Shown piece by piece: positions 43,910-52,458 of a stretch of DNA of 64,000 nucleotides (position 1 is the stretch's first letter; each line of letters begins with the position of its first letter). The stretch is from Bacillota bacterium (GTDB lineage Bacteria > Bacillota_A > Clostridia > Lachnospirales > Lachnospiraceae), in NCBI GenBank assembly GCA_023443625.1, contig JAEZTQ010000028.1, positions 17,916-81,915 of the forward strand. The letters run 5' to 3'. The notes under the pieces are model-generated. The model saw only the letters and a program-made list of their open reading frames with translations. It had not been told where the DNA came from and did no database searches. A program made the position numbers and the translations under genes.

Positions 43910-46354
43910 ATGGTAAGTAAATCTATTCAAATACAAGGGATGACTTGTGCATCCTGTGCTAAGACGGTTGAAAAGGTCACCAGAAAACTGGAAGGAGTTA
44001 AAGAAGCCAATGTTAACTATGCAACTGAAAAACTTAATATAAGCTTTGATGAAGCAAAGGTTTCCGTCACAGATATTCAAGCCGTGGTTGAAAAAGCCGG
44101 ATATAAAGCAATGTCAGATACTGTTAGCAAGACGTTAAAGATTCAGGGAATGACCTGTGCATCCTGTGCGAAAGCAGTGGAAAAAGCAGCAAGGAAGCTG
44201 GGAGGGGTAACAGATGCAAATGTTAACTTTGCAACTGAAAAATTAATCATTAGTTATGATCCGTCAACAGTAAAAATTTCTGAAATAAAAGATACTGTTG
44301 CGAAAGCCGGATATAAAGCGGTTGGTGATGAAGTTGCAGTAGATGCAGATCGTGATAGAAAAGAGAAGGAAAGAAAAATGCTTTGGAGAAGATTTATCTT
44401 TTCTGCCATCTTCACTGTTCCATTATTATATATATCAATGGGGCATATGCTTATGTTCCCCTTACCGGATTTTGCACACCCAGAGATGAATCCAATGAAC
44501 TTTGCTGTAATTCAATTGATTTTAGTAATTCCTTCAATGATTGCAGGATATAAATTTTTCACAGTTGGCTTTTCATCTTTGTTTAGAAGAAGCCCTAATA
44601 TGGATTCCTTAATAGCGATAGGAACCTCAGCTGCATTCATTTATGGTATATATGCAATCGTAGAGATTAGCGGTGGTAATAAAGATTATGTTAACAACTT
44701 ATATTTTGAGGCAGCTGGTGTTATCATTACACTAATTATGCTTGGTAAATATTTAGAGACAGTTACCAAAGGCAAAACATCGGAAGCTATAAAGAAGCTT
44801 ATGGGTCTAGCACCTAAGACAGCGATTGTAGTTAAGGATGGTAAAGAGGTTGAGATTTCTATTGATGAAGTTGAAGTAGGAGATATCATTTTAGTAAAAC
44901 CCGGTGAGAAGATGCCTGTTGATGGAATAGTTGTGGAAGGTACTACAGCAGTTGATGAATCTATGTTAACTGGTGAAAGTATCCCGGTAGAGAAGAATAC
45001 CGGTGACAATATCATTGGGGCTAGCATTAATAAAAACGGAAGTATTAAATATCGAGCTACAAAGGTTGGTAAGGATACAGCATTGGCTCAAATTATTAAA
45101 TTGGTTGAAGATGCGCAGGGGTCGAAGGCTCCCATTGCTAAGATGGCAGATATTATTTCCGGATACTTTGTACCAATTGTTATTCTTCTAGCATTGGTTT
45201 CTGCTTTAGCCTGGTATTTCTTGGGCGGTGAAACTGTTGTATTTGCAATTACAATATTTATCTCAGTTCTTGTAATTGCATGTCCTTGTGCTTTAGGGCT
45301 TGCTACACCAACAGCTATCATGGTTGGTACAGGAAAAGGTGCAGAACATGGTGTTTTAATTAAAAGCGGTGTCGCATTAGAAACTACTCACAAAGTTCAG
45401 ACAATCGTATTTGATAAAACAGGTACTATTACAGAGGGCAAACCAAAAGTAACGGATATTATTACCAATGGTATTTCTGAAAATGAATTATTACAATTGA
45501 CTGCATCGGCAGAAAAAGGTTCAGAACATCCCCTTGGTGAGGCTATTGTAAAAGGTGCTGAGAAAAAAGGCTTAGCCTTTAAGAAGCTAGACTCGTTTAA
45601 AGCAATACCTGGACATGGCATAGAGGTTACAATAGATAATATGAATATTTTAGCAGGTAACAGAAAGCTTATGGTAGAACGTAATATTTCATTAGAGTCT
45701 TTAGAAAGTACATCTGATAGACTAGCTGGTGAGGGAAAAACTCCAATGTATATTGCGATCGACAATAAGATAGCAGGTATTATTGCAGTTGCTGATACGG
45801 TAAAAGCAAATAGTAAAAAAGCCATTGATCGGTTGCATCGTATGGGAATAGAGGTTGCAATGATTACAGGTGATAATAAAAGAACTGCAGATGCAATTGC
45901 AAAGCAGGTAGGTATTGATCGAATACTAGCAGAAGTTTTACCCCAGGATAAGGCGAATGAAGTGAAAAAACTTCAGGCAGAGGGTAAAAAAGTAGCAATG
46001 GTAGGTGACGGTATTAATGATGCTCCAGCATTGGCTCAAGCAGACATTGGAATAGCGATTGGTTCTGGAACAGATGTTGCCATGGAATCAGCAGATATCG
46101 TCTTAATGAGAAGTGATTTAATGGATGTTCCAACAGCTATACAACTTTCCAAAAGCACGATACGTAATATTAAAGAGAATTTATTCTGGGCATTTGGCTA
46201 TAATACATTAGGAATACCTGTTGCAATGGGAATTCTTCATCTTTTTGGAGGACCATTACTTAATCCCATGCTTGCAGCAGCGGCAATGAGTCTTAGCTCA
46301 GTGTCCGTTCTATCCAATGCTTTAAGATTAAAGAGATTTAAACCAATTCAATAA
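43910..46354 (+). CDS. copA: Cu(I)-exporting P1B-type ATPase
   Basis: This 814-aa pump expels Cu(I) from the cytoplasm. It has two N-terminal HMA domains (each with MTCASC, about residues 9-14 and 83-88), eight membrane helices, the CPC metal site in IACPCALG (about residue 459), the phosphorylation motif DKTGTITEGK (Asp502), HP in SEHPLG and GDGINDAP. AAGGAGG precedes the ATG. The YN and MxxSS motifs in the last helices support copper specificity. It is co-transcribed with the small HMA protein 27 bases downstream. Confidence 0.96.
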   Translation: MVSKSIQIQGMTCASCAKTVEKVTRKLEGVKEANVNYATEKLNISFDEAKVSVTDIQAVVEKAGYKAMSDTVSKTLKIQGMTCASCAKAVEKAARKLGGVTDANVNFATEKLIISYDPSTVKISEIKDTVAKAGYKAVGDEVAVDADRDRKEKERKMLWRRFIFSAIFTVPLLYISMGHMLMFPLPDFAHPEMNPMNFAVIQLILVIPSMIAGYKFFTVGFSSLFRRSPNMDSLIAIGTSAAFIYGIYAIVEISGGNKDYVNNLYFEAAGVIITLIMLGKYLETVTKGKTSEAIKKLMGLAPKTAIVVKDGKEVEISIDEVEVGDIILVKPGEKMPVDGIVVEGTTAVDESMLTGESIPVEKNTGDNIIGASINKNGSIKYRATKVGKDTALAQIIKLVEDAQGSKAPIAKMADIISGYFVPIVILLALVSALAWYFLGGETVVFAITIFISVLVIACPCALGLATPTAIMVGTGKGAEHGVLIKSGVALETTHKVQTIVFDKTGTITEGKPKVTDIITNGISENELLQLTASAEKGSEHPLGEAIVKGAEKKGLAFKKLDSFKAIPGHGIEVTIDNMNILAGNRKLMVERNISLESLESTSDRLAGEGKTPMYIAIDNKIAGIIAVADTVKANSKKAIDRLHRMGIEVAMITGDNKRTADAIAKQVGIDRILAEVLPQDKANEVKKLQAEGKKVAMVGDGINDAPALAQADIGIAIGSGTDVAMESADIVLMRSDLMDVPTAIQLSKSTIRNIKENLFWAFGYNTLGIPVAMGILHLFGGPLLNPMLAAAAMSLSSVSVLSNALRLKRFKPIQ

Positions 46355-46381
46355 TACATTTTACTTAAGGAGGATTCTATA

Positions 46382-46597
46382 ATGAAGAAAAAAATATCAA
46401 TAGAAGGAATGAGTTGTGAGCATTGCGTTAACCATGTGACTACAGCATTAGAAGAACTTGCAGGGGTATCAAAGGTTGAAGTTAATCTAGCTGCTAAGAA
46501 TGCAAATATAGAGGCATCTCAAGAGATTAGTGATGAGGATATTAATGCTGCTATTGATGAAGCAGGGTATGAGGTTACAAAAATAGAAGTACTTTAA
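46382..46597 (+). CDS. copZ: CopZ-like copper chaperone (HMA domain)
   Basis: This 71-aa cytosolic protein is a single HMA domain with GMSCEHC, the usual CopZ motif, and the conserved tail GYEV. It binds Cu(I) and hands it to CopA. AAGGAGG precedes the ATG. It is the last gene of the copA unit, which ends at the terminator 46638-46680. Confidence 0.9.
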   Translation: MKKKISIEGMSCEHCVNHVTTALEELAGVSKVEVNLAAKNANIEASQEISDEDINAAIDEAGYEVTKIEVL

Positions 46598-46637
46598 TAA
46601 ATATTGGAAATAGAATAAAATATAAAGCCTGATAAAT

Positions 46638-46680
46638 AAGGGGAACTATGGTGATAATCTGATAGTTCCCCTTATAAAAA
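46638..46680 (+). terminator. Terminator of the copA unit
   Basis: AAGGGGAACTAT and ATAGTTCCCCTT form a 12-bp perfect stem followed by an A/T-rich tail with few T residues. Confidence 0.75.
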
Positions 46681-46767
46681 TAAAACCAGTGCTCCCATTC
46701 ATCCCTTAAATATAGAAATATACGTAGAAGAGAAAGCCTTTTTAATAACTTCCTTTTTGATTTTATT

Positions 46768-46836
46768 ATTTAGTTATTTTACTTTGAATTTCATTGTGCT
46801 ATTATAATAATTATACGATAGAGCGGATGAGGCAGT
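46768..46836 (+). repeat. Second copy of the fic promoter region
   Basis: It is about 85% identical to 40051-40119 upstream of the intact fic gene. Here it is not followed by a fic start but by a 33-base fragment of the DUF2318 gene (46831-46863), matching 43017-43050 with two differences. The block reads as recombination debris. Confidence 0.7.
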
Positions 46837-46981
46837 AAAGACACCGAATGGTTCAATACGAACTTAACCGGAGGGAATATGCAAGGGTATAACTGTATCA
46901 TTCAAGCATCATTAGTTAGATATTGAGATTATTGTACAAGTAAAAGTTACTATAATAATGAAGATGAATAATGGGGTAAAG

Positions 46982-47716
46982 ATGTTACAAATATATACGA
47001 TTTTAAGGCCAAATCAAATAGAAGAAAAAGTGTTTCGAGAATTTTTAAGGAATGTTTCGGTGGAACGGCAGATGAGGGTTGAAAAATACTTAAAAGCTGA
47101 AGATAAGATACGATCATTACTTGCTGAGATTTTACTCAGGTATGTGTTGAATATACATAATCCTGTTAATCTTAAGGAATTGGAGTTTGGTTATAACGAA
47201 TATGGTAAACCAAGAATAAAAAATGTTGAGGATCTGTTTTTTAATCTCTCTCACTCTGGTGATTGGATAATTTGTGGTATTGGTAATTCTAATATCGGTG
47301 TTGACGTCGAAGAACATAAAAGGATTAATTTTGATATAGCAGAACGTTTTTATACGAGAGAAGAGTATAATCTTCTAATAAGAACCCCTAAAGATGATCA
47401 ATTGTCAATGTTTTATAAGTTATGGACATTAAAAGAAAGCTACATTAAGGCTGTAGGCAAAGGGTTGGGGATACCATTAAACTCATTTTCTTTCAAGTTA
47501 TGTAATAATGATATTGAATTATATGTGAATGATATTCGATGCAAAGAATATTGTTTTACAAGCCTCTCCTTGGATCCTTTACATTCCATGTCAATATGCT
47601 GGCAGGGAAATCAAGAGGAGTTATTAAGTGTTAAGGTGGAACAAACTAGTCTTAAGGAACTGATAGAGTTTAATCAAAATAATGATTTGACATCCCCTCA
47701 GGTCATACTTCCATAG
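46982..47716 (+). CDS. 4'-phosphopantetheinyl transferase (Sfp type)
   Basis: This enzyme would transfer phosphopantetheine from CoA to carrier proteins. The 244-aa protein has FNLSHSGDW, GVDVEEHK (Mg ligands) and KLWTLKESYIKAVGKGLGIP, the Sfp-family motifs, and a length typical of the secondary-metabolism type. ATG 46982 follows GGGGT by 6 bases; the frame from 46958 has a weaker site. No NRPS, PKS or carrier protein is in the window, so the partner is elsewhere. It lies between remnants of a second fic locus. Confidence 0.9.
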   Translation: MLQIYTILRPNQIEEKVFREFLRNVSVERQMRVEKYLKAEDKIRSLLAEILLRYVLNIHNPVNLKELEFGYNEYGKPRIKNVEDLFFNLSHSGDWIICGIGNSNIGVDVEEHKRINFDIAERFYTREEYNLLIRTPKDDQLSMFYKLWTLKESYIKAVGKGLGIPLNSFSFKLCNNDIELYVNDIRCKEYCFTSLSLDPLHSMSICWQGNQEELLSVKVEQTSLKELIEFNQNNDLTSPQVILP

Positions 47717-47719
47717 TGC

Positions 47720-48029
47720 TATAGTACTATTTATAATTGGCAAGGTACTTCCAGAAGTTAAAGCCAGTCGTGTTGTTCTATATATCAATGTAGGTGACCA
47801 TCGTAAGGTTTGGGAGGGCTTATGCCAGGAGATTCCTGAACTTAATTCTGCGAGTGAAAAATATTTTGATGATTGGCAGAAGACCTGTAGCTTTGCAAAG
47901 CGAGCCATTGATGAAATGGTTAGGGGTATTCATGTATTCTATCATCAGGATATCATCAAAGCCAATCAGATGGGAATATATAATGGAGCTTATCGTGCTG
48001 TTGAGCTGGCAGTTGGTAAGGAAGAATAA
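47720..48029 (+). pseudogene. Headless gene fragment
   Basis: A frame ending at TAA 48027 reads through protein-like sequence (for example KVLPEVKASRVVLYINVGDH, then EKYFDDWQKTCSFAKRAIDE), ending in AVELAVGKEE. It has no start codon or ribosome-binding site, and begins just after the phosphopantetheinyl transferase stop. I take it as the C-terminal remnant of a larger protein that I do not recognise. Confidence 0.5.
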
Positions 48030-48051
48030 GGGTAGGCTATAGCAAGCCTAG

Positions 48052-48089
48052 CAGAAAGGGATTATTATAGATTATTGAGAATTGAGTAG
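48052..48089 (+). pseudogene. Remnant of a second fic gene (3' end)
   Basis: The last 12 codons read AERDYYRLLRIE then TAG, against TERDYCRLLRIK then TAG at the end of the intact fic gene (40918-40953). Nucleotide identity is about 82% over 38 bases. Together with the promoter copy at 46768 it suggests that a second fic gene once occupied this site. Confidence 0.6.
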
Positions 48090-48187
48090 GTTTGATATTA
48101 TTTAGTTGGAAAAAGTATCGTTAAATCATATACTAACATATAATAACTTATATTAAAATTTTACTTATTACCTAAATAGGAGTATAT

Positions 48188-48487
48188 ATGAATGATAATC
48201 AAAGTAATGATTTAACTACAGCTCGTAATGACAGAAGAGATGATTTTGACAGAAGATTTGATTCTGATAGAAGATTTGATTCTGATAGAAGATTTGATTT
48301 TGACAGAAGAGAAGATTTTGATAGAAGAAATGATTTTGACAGAAGATTTGATTTTGATAGAAGATTTGATAGAGATGAATTTGATAGAAGAATGGAATTT
48401 GATAGAAGACGTGAGATGGAAAGAAGAGATGAATTTGACAGGAGACATGAATTTGATAGAGCTTTCCCTTTCTGGTGGATCCTATAA
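48188..48487 (+). CDS. Small Asp/Arg-repeat protein
   Basis: This 99-aa protein consists almost wholly of an FDRR-type repeat of about five residues (FDRRFDSDRRFDSDRR and variants), ending in AFPFWWIL. The DNA shows matching tandem units of about 15 bases, and the charge alternates acidic and basic. TAGGAG precedes the ATG and a perfect terminator follows, which argues for a genuine expressed gene. It is probably disordered; a coat, condensate or nucleic-acid role is only speculation. Confidence 0.7.
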   Translation: MNDNQSNDLTTARNDRRDDFDRRFDSDRRFDSDRRFDFDRREDFDRRNDFDRRFDFDRRFDRDEFDRRMEFDRRREMERRDEFDRRHEFDRAFPFWWIL

Positions 48488-48513
48488 AATCAAATAAATA
48501 TTATTAAATATTG

Positions 48514-48543
48514 AACTACCAACTTTTTTGTTGGTAGTTTTTT
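48514..48543 (+). terminator. Terminator after the Asp/Arg-repeat gene
   Basis: AACTACCAAC and GTTGGTAGTT form a perfect 10-bp stem with a 6-T loop, followed by TTTT. Confidence 0.9.
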
Positions 48544-48674
48544 AGTAGGATGCACACTTTTGCGAAGGCATCAAAAACTGTAAAAGAAGTGATTAAGAGA
48601 GAAGAAAATGATTTTAAGAAGGAACTGGTTCTTGTAAAATCAAAGGAAAAGAGGTAAAATGGCCCTTGAGAAAA

Positions 48675-48750
48675 GATGAGGCTATATGCAAGTGAGGTAA
48701 TATACAAGTGAGGCTATATGCAAGTGAGGCAATATAAAGTGAAGCAATTT
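48675..48750 (+). repeat. Tandem array of about 16-bp units
   Basis: Five degenerate units of the form GTGAGG(C/T)(T/A)ATAT(G/A)CAA follow each other just before the DUF4317 gene. A 35-codon basic frame at 48550-48657 precedes the array, but its start is poorly supported and it is not called as a gene. Confidence 0.7.
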
Positions 48751-48780
48751 GCTGCTAATAAAATATAAAGGAGTAAACAG

Positions 48781-49911
48781 ATGATAAGTAGTGAAATTTC
48801 AGAAATAAAAAAACAATTTAATCATGAGAATTGCTCCATAACAAAAGTGAGTGGTTGTTATGTTGATGGTGAAAAAACAATTCGGACAAAGTTTACGGAA
48901 TCGTTTCTGTGTATGCCAGAAGAGGAGACCTTTAAGTATTTTGAGATATTTAAGAAAACCTTATCAGGAACTCTGGGTAAAAATCTTATTAATATGGAAT
49001 TTCCTATGGATGCAGAATTTAATGGTGGCCCCCAGGAATTTCTTTTACGACTAAGAGATAGTGAGTTGCTAGATGAAGAGCTTCTTGAGGCTTTCTATGA
49101 GAAAGTGATTCAAATGTATGATTATGCGGGAAACTACTTGATTCTATTATTATATGCAGCCTATGATGTACCGGGGAAAGGTAATGATAGAATTTTCATG
49201 GAGGATGCTTCAGAGGAGGTTTACCGATATATACTTTGCTCCATCTGTCCTGTAGATTTATCTAAACCAGGACTAAGTTATAATACGGATACCAATCATA
49301 TAGAAAAGCGTATACAGGATTGGGTTGTGGGTTTACCTAATCATGGATTTTTATTTCCTACTTTTAATGATAGAAGTGCAGATATACATAGTGTATTATA
49401 TTATTCAAAGAATTCGGAAGAACTACTTAGCGATTTTATTAATCAGCTTCTTGGCTGTGAGGTACCATTATCTGCGGGGGTGCAGAAAGAAGCTTTTCAA
49501 ACTTTGATTAAGGAAACCCTTGGCGAAGCCTGTGAATATGAAATCGTTAAAAATATTCACGAGAAATTGAGCGAAATCATTGAAGAACATAAAATTCAAG
49601 AGATAGCAGAACCTCTGACTTTGGATAAAAAAGAGGTGAAGAATTTGTTTTCCGATAGTGGTGTTGAAGCAGCTAAATTAGAGGAATTTGATAAGACCTA
49701 TGAGAAGATGACAGGGGAGAATGTCTCTTTACTAGCAACCAATCTAGTGAATACCAGAGCCTTTGAGGTCAAAATGCCGGATGTTGTAATTAAGGTAAAT
49801 CCAGAGCATGCAGATTTAGTACGCACTGAATTGGTAAATGGTCGTAATTGCCTGGTTATAGAAATTAATGATCAGGTGGAGATTAACGGTATTACTGTGA
49901 AGACAATATAG
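48781..49911 (+). CDS. DUF4317 family protein
   Basis: This 376-aa soluble protein matches what I know of the DUF4317 family, common in Lachnospiraceae: SEISEIKKQF at the N-terminus, the CYVDGEK segment, AAYDVPGKGNDR and LCSICPVDLSKPGL in the middle. Function is unknown. AAAGGAG precedes the ATG. It is a single-gene unit ending at a GC-rich hairpin (49936-49963) shared with the convergent anti-sigma gene. Confidence 0.8.
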   Translation: MISSEISEIKKQFNHENCSITKVSGCYVDGEKTIRTKFTESFLCMPEEETFKYFEIFKKTLSGTLGKNLINMEFPMDAEFNGGPQEFLLRLRDSELLDEELLEAFYEKVIQMYDYAGNYLILLLYAAYDVPGKGNDRIFMEDASEEVYRYILCSICPVDLSKPGLSYNTDTNHIEKRIQDWVVGLPNHGFLFPTFNDRSADIHSVLYYSKNSEELLSDFINQLLGCEVPLSAGVQKEAFQTLIKETLGEACEYEIVKNIHEKLSEIIEEHKIQEIAEPLTLDKKEVKNLFSDSGVEAAKLEEFDKTYEKMTGENVSLLATNLVNTRAFEVKMPDVVIKVNPEHADLVRTELVNGRNCLVIEINDQVEINGITVKTI

Positions 49912-49935
49912 ATTTTAATAATATCTGTTGAAAAG

Positions 49936-49963
49936 GGGGCTGGTGCATATAATGCAACAGCCC
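49936..49963. terminator. Hairpin between convergent genes
   Basis: GGGGCTG and CAGCCCC, with inner TGCAT/ATGCA, form a strong stem between two convergent genes. There is no T run, so it may stop transcripts only weakly. Confidence 0.5.
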
Positions 49964-50013
49964 CAGCCTATTCATATTATTTCCTTAGAAGACTTTTACA
50001 AGGTAGAGGATTT

Positions 50014-50961
50014 CTAGTTCTTTGTACTAAGTTCAGAAGCAGATAGGGGAATGCTGTTTAAAATAGATTCGATTTCATTTATATCAAGATTTGAAGTGAA
50101 ACTAAAATGATATATACCATATCCATAGGTTTCACTTTCTATATTTATTTGTACCATTTTGGCATTGTCATTTTCATAAAGTAGATTGCATATTATTCCG
50201 CTCTCTGTTACAAAGGTATCTGATGAATATTTAGTACTTTCCTTTGTAAAGGATTCGATGATAGAAATGGAATTATCTACAGGCAGTTGGCTTTGAATAT
50301 ATTCACAGTAAATTTCAATATTATCCTTACCATAAATAAAGGAGATTTTTGAAGTGGGATCATTGGAAAATGACCATTTTCCATATTTGTATCCCCCAGT
50401 GCCAAGTTTGTAATTCTCAAGAAGATAGGTAGGGGTTAAATTGGGCAGATTAATTTTGTCAAATGCATCATCTCCGCTTTTTACAGGATCAGAAGAAGTA
50501 ACATAGTCAGCAAGATGTCTATACTCTATTATATCACCATTATCATCATAGATTTCTAATACTTCACCGGTTTCTTTCAGTTCTAATGTACTTTCTCCAA
50601 AAGTCATGGTCTCAACAGCATTATCAAAATTAAAAAAATTCCTGATGGTGTTTGGATCCACTTCTGTCTCTTCGGCTTTTTGAATTTTAAAGGTAACGGG
50701 ATAGGTCTTTAATAAATAGCTGGACCCGAAAACTGTTGCGGAACCACATAGGATTAATATAACCATAACGGTAGCAAATTTTGCTGTTTTAAATTGTAAT
50801 GGCCTAGAGAGTAAGTTAGTAAAGGAAGTCCACTTATGAGCCATGGTATTAGCAATTATAGGTTCTTCTTCGCAATCTAGAAGTTGATTTAATATCCTTT
50901 GATCCATAGAGGGATCTGTATCTATTTTTGAAATAATATTCTTTAATTTATCTTCTTTCAT
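50014..50961 (-). CDS. Putative membrane anti-sigma factor
   Basis: This 315-aa protein is encoded directly after, and overlapping by one base, the ECF sigma gene. It has a short cytoplasmic N-terminus of about 60 residues, one membrane helix (about residues 63-82) and a large extracytoplasmic domain of the DUF4367 sort. This topology fits an anti-sigma factor that releases its sigma when the outer domain senses a signal. The N-terminus lacks a clear zinc-binding HxxxCxxC motif. Confidence 0.78.
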   Translation of the reverse strand: MKEDKLKNIISKIDTDPSMDQRILNQLLDCEEEPIIANTMAHKWTSFTNLLSRPLQFKTAKFATVMVILILCGSATVFGSSYLLKTYPVTFKIQKAEETEVDPNTIRNFFNFDNAVETMTFGESTLELKETGEVLEIYDDNGDIIEYRHLADYVTSSDPVKSGDDAFDKINLPNLTPTYLLENYKLGTGGYKYGKWSFSNDPTSKISFIYGKDNIEIYCEYIQSQLPVDNSISIIESFTKESTKYSSDTFVTESGIICNLLYENDNAKMVQINIESETYGYGIYHFSFTSNLDINEIESILNSIPLSASELSTKN

Positions 50962-51455
50962 TAGATATCCTCCAATTCGATTTTTAATATTTCTCTTCCC
51001 CGTTTTAAGCGCATTTTTACGGCAGATTCACTGATTTTTAAATAGTTAGATATCTCAGAGATTTTATATCCGCCAAAGTAATAAAGTTGAATCGCTGCCT
51101 TATATTTTTCGGGCATTTTTATGATATTTGATAAAAGTTCCTTATCTTCTGGCTCGGATGCAAATTCACTAAGATCCTCTAGATTAACCTTTCGTTTGTT
51201 CCATAAATTCTTTAATTGATTTTTACAAAGGTTAATTGTAACCCTAATAATCCATCTCTTCTCGTCCTCGTCGCTGGGAAAGGAGGGAGAGTGGTAGCAG
51301 AGTTTTATAAAGGCTTCCTGCAGAATATCCTCGCAGTCGTGTTTATTCCCAAGATAGGAGAAAGCGATACGAAAAAGTAAAGTTTTATATAAATCGTATC
51401 TTTCTAAAACCCATTCTTGTAAAATCCATTGATCAGTGCACTGTACATTATCCAT
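50961..51455 (-). CDS. ECF-type RNA polymerase sigma factor
   Basis: This 164-aa ECF sigma has region 2 (AFSYLGNKHDCEDILQEAFI) and region 4 (AIQLYYFGGYKISEISNYLK, then SESAVKMRLKRGREIL). It lacks sigma regions 1 and 3, as expected. The downstream gene encodes its presumed membrane anti-sigma, with start and stop codons overlapping. The upstream region on this strand (51456-51640) is AT-rich and holds a 16-bp tandem array; no autoregulated promoter can be assigned. Confidence 0.93.
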   Translation of the reverse strand: MDNVQCTDQWILQEWVLERYDLYKTLLFRIAFSYLGNKHDCEDILQEAFIKLCYHSPSFPSDEDEKRWIIRVTINLCKNQLKNLWNKRKVNLEDLSEFASEPEDKELLSNIIKMPEKYKAAIQLYYFGGYKISEISNYLKISESAVKMRLKRGREILKIELEDI

Positions 51456-51559
51456 TATTAACCTCCCTTCATTAGTAAAACAACATAACTAAATGAAAAG
51501 TCACAAGAAAAATAAAAAATAGCAAATTAATACTTACATATTACCAAGAATGTTCTTAT

Positions 51560-51639
51560 AAAGAATCAAATTAATAAAGAATCAAATTAATAAAGAAGCA
51601 AATTAATAAAGAAACAAATTAGTAAGGAATCAATTTAAT
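51560..51639 (+). repeat. Five-copy 16-bp tandem array
   Basis: The unit AAAGAATCAAATTAAT occurs exactly at 51560-51575 and 51576-51591, then with one to three changes in three more copies to 51639. It lies between the sigma factor promoter region and the end of the Crp/Fnr gene. Confidence 0.88.
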
Positions 51640-51681
51640 TAAGTGTTATATAGAATTAAATTTAAAGCATGGATAGTGAAT

Positions 51682-52341
51682 TTATATTAATTCAAATTGA
51701 TTTTTGTGAAAGTGCAGTATACCCTCGTCCCTTAATTTACCAAGTTCTTGGGACATGGCACTTCGATCTACAGAAAGATAATCTGCCAGTTCTTGTCGGT
51801 TAAAGGGAATAGCGAAACTTCTCTTTCCGCTTACTTGGGCCTGTGCTAATAGATAAGCCAGAAGCTTTTCTCGGGTGGAACGCTTGGAGAGAAACTCTAT
51901 TTTTTGACTTAATATTATATTCTTAGATGCAATTATATGAAGCATATTGTAGATGATTCTATTATGGAAGGGACAGACCTTAGTACAGTTGGTTATAAGT
52001 TTATCATAATCAATAAAGAGAATATCGCATTCTGTAGTTGCCAGAACGCTGATGGGCAATTTTTTTATACCTGCAAAAGCAAAGGCTTCCGCAAATAGCA
52101 TCCCTGGATCAATCATTGCAACAATCGATCGATTTCCGTAATAATCCTCTTTAAGAACTTGGACATTGCCGGATAAAACAATGCCAAAATGCTTCACCTT
52201 TGTACCATGGATAAATATCATTTGGTTTTTATTATAATGATTAACCTTTGCTGATAGGCATTCTAAAAGGTTTTGAAGCTCTTCCTCTGAAATTCCTTCA
52301 AACAATGCAATTGATTTTAAGATTTTATAATAATCTTTCAT
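51682..52341 (-). CDS. Crp/Fnr-family transcriptional regulator
   Basis: This 219-aa regulator has an N-terminal cyclic-nucleotide-binding-type beta barrel (MIFIHGTKVKHFGIVLSGNV) and a C-terminal winged helix (NRQELADYLSVDRSAMSQEL). Cysteines are not arranged as in an FNR Fe-S cluster. AAAGGAG lies before the ATG at 52341, so the longer frame from 52368 is rejected. It is divergent from a ferredoxin gene, a common pairing, and its own leader contains a palindrome likely to be its operator. Confidence 0.88.
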   Translation of the reverse strand: MKDYYKILKSIALFEGISEEELQNLLECLSAKVNHYNKNQMIFIHGTKVKHFGIVLSGNVQVLKEDYYGNRSIVAMIDPGMLFAEAFAFAGIKKLPISVLATTECDILFIDYDKLITNCTKVCPFHNRIIYNMLHIIASKNIILSQKIEFLSKRSTREKLLAYLLAQAQVSGKRSFAIPFNRQELADYLSVDRSAMSQELGKLRDEGILHFHKNQFELI

Positions 52342-52354
52342 AATTACTCCTTTT

Positions 52355-52370
52355 TGTTGTAAAAACAACA
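52355..52370. promoter_or_regulatory. Palindromic operator candidate between Crp/Fnr and ferredoxin genes
   Basis: TGTTGT-AAAA-ACAACA is a perfect 16-bp palindrome. Crp/Fnr proteins bind such dyads; it lies 14 bases upstream of the regulator start and about 90 bases before the divergent ferredoxin gene, so it could control both. Confidence 0.6.
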
Positions 52371-52458
52371 GACTTATTAAGTTAAATATAGTAAAGTCAG
52401 ATTACAAAGTCAATAGAAGAGAAGTTCTTGCTCGTAATGACAATATGGAGGTTGGAGT

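Noticed and set aside
48212..48497. Frames on the other strand and in the third frame over the Asp/Arg repeat gene
   Set aside because: The 15-base period keeps several frames open; only the frame at 48188 has a ribosome-binding site.
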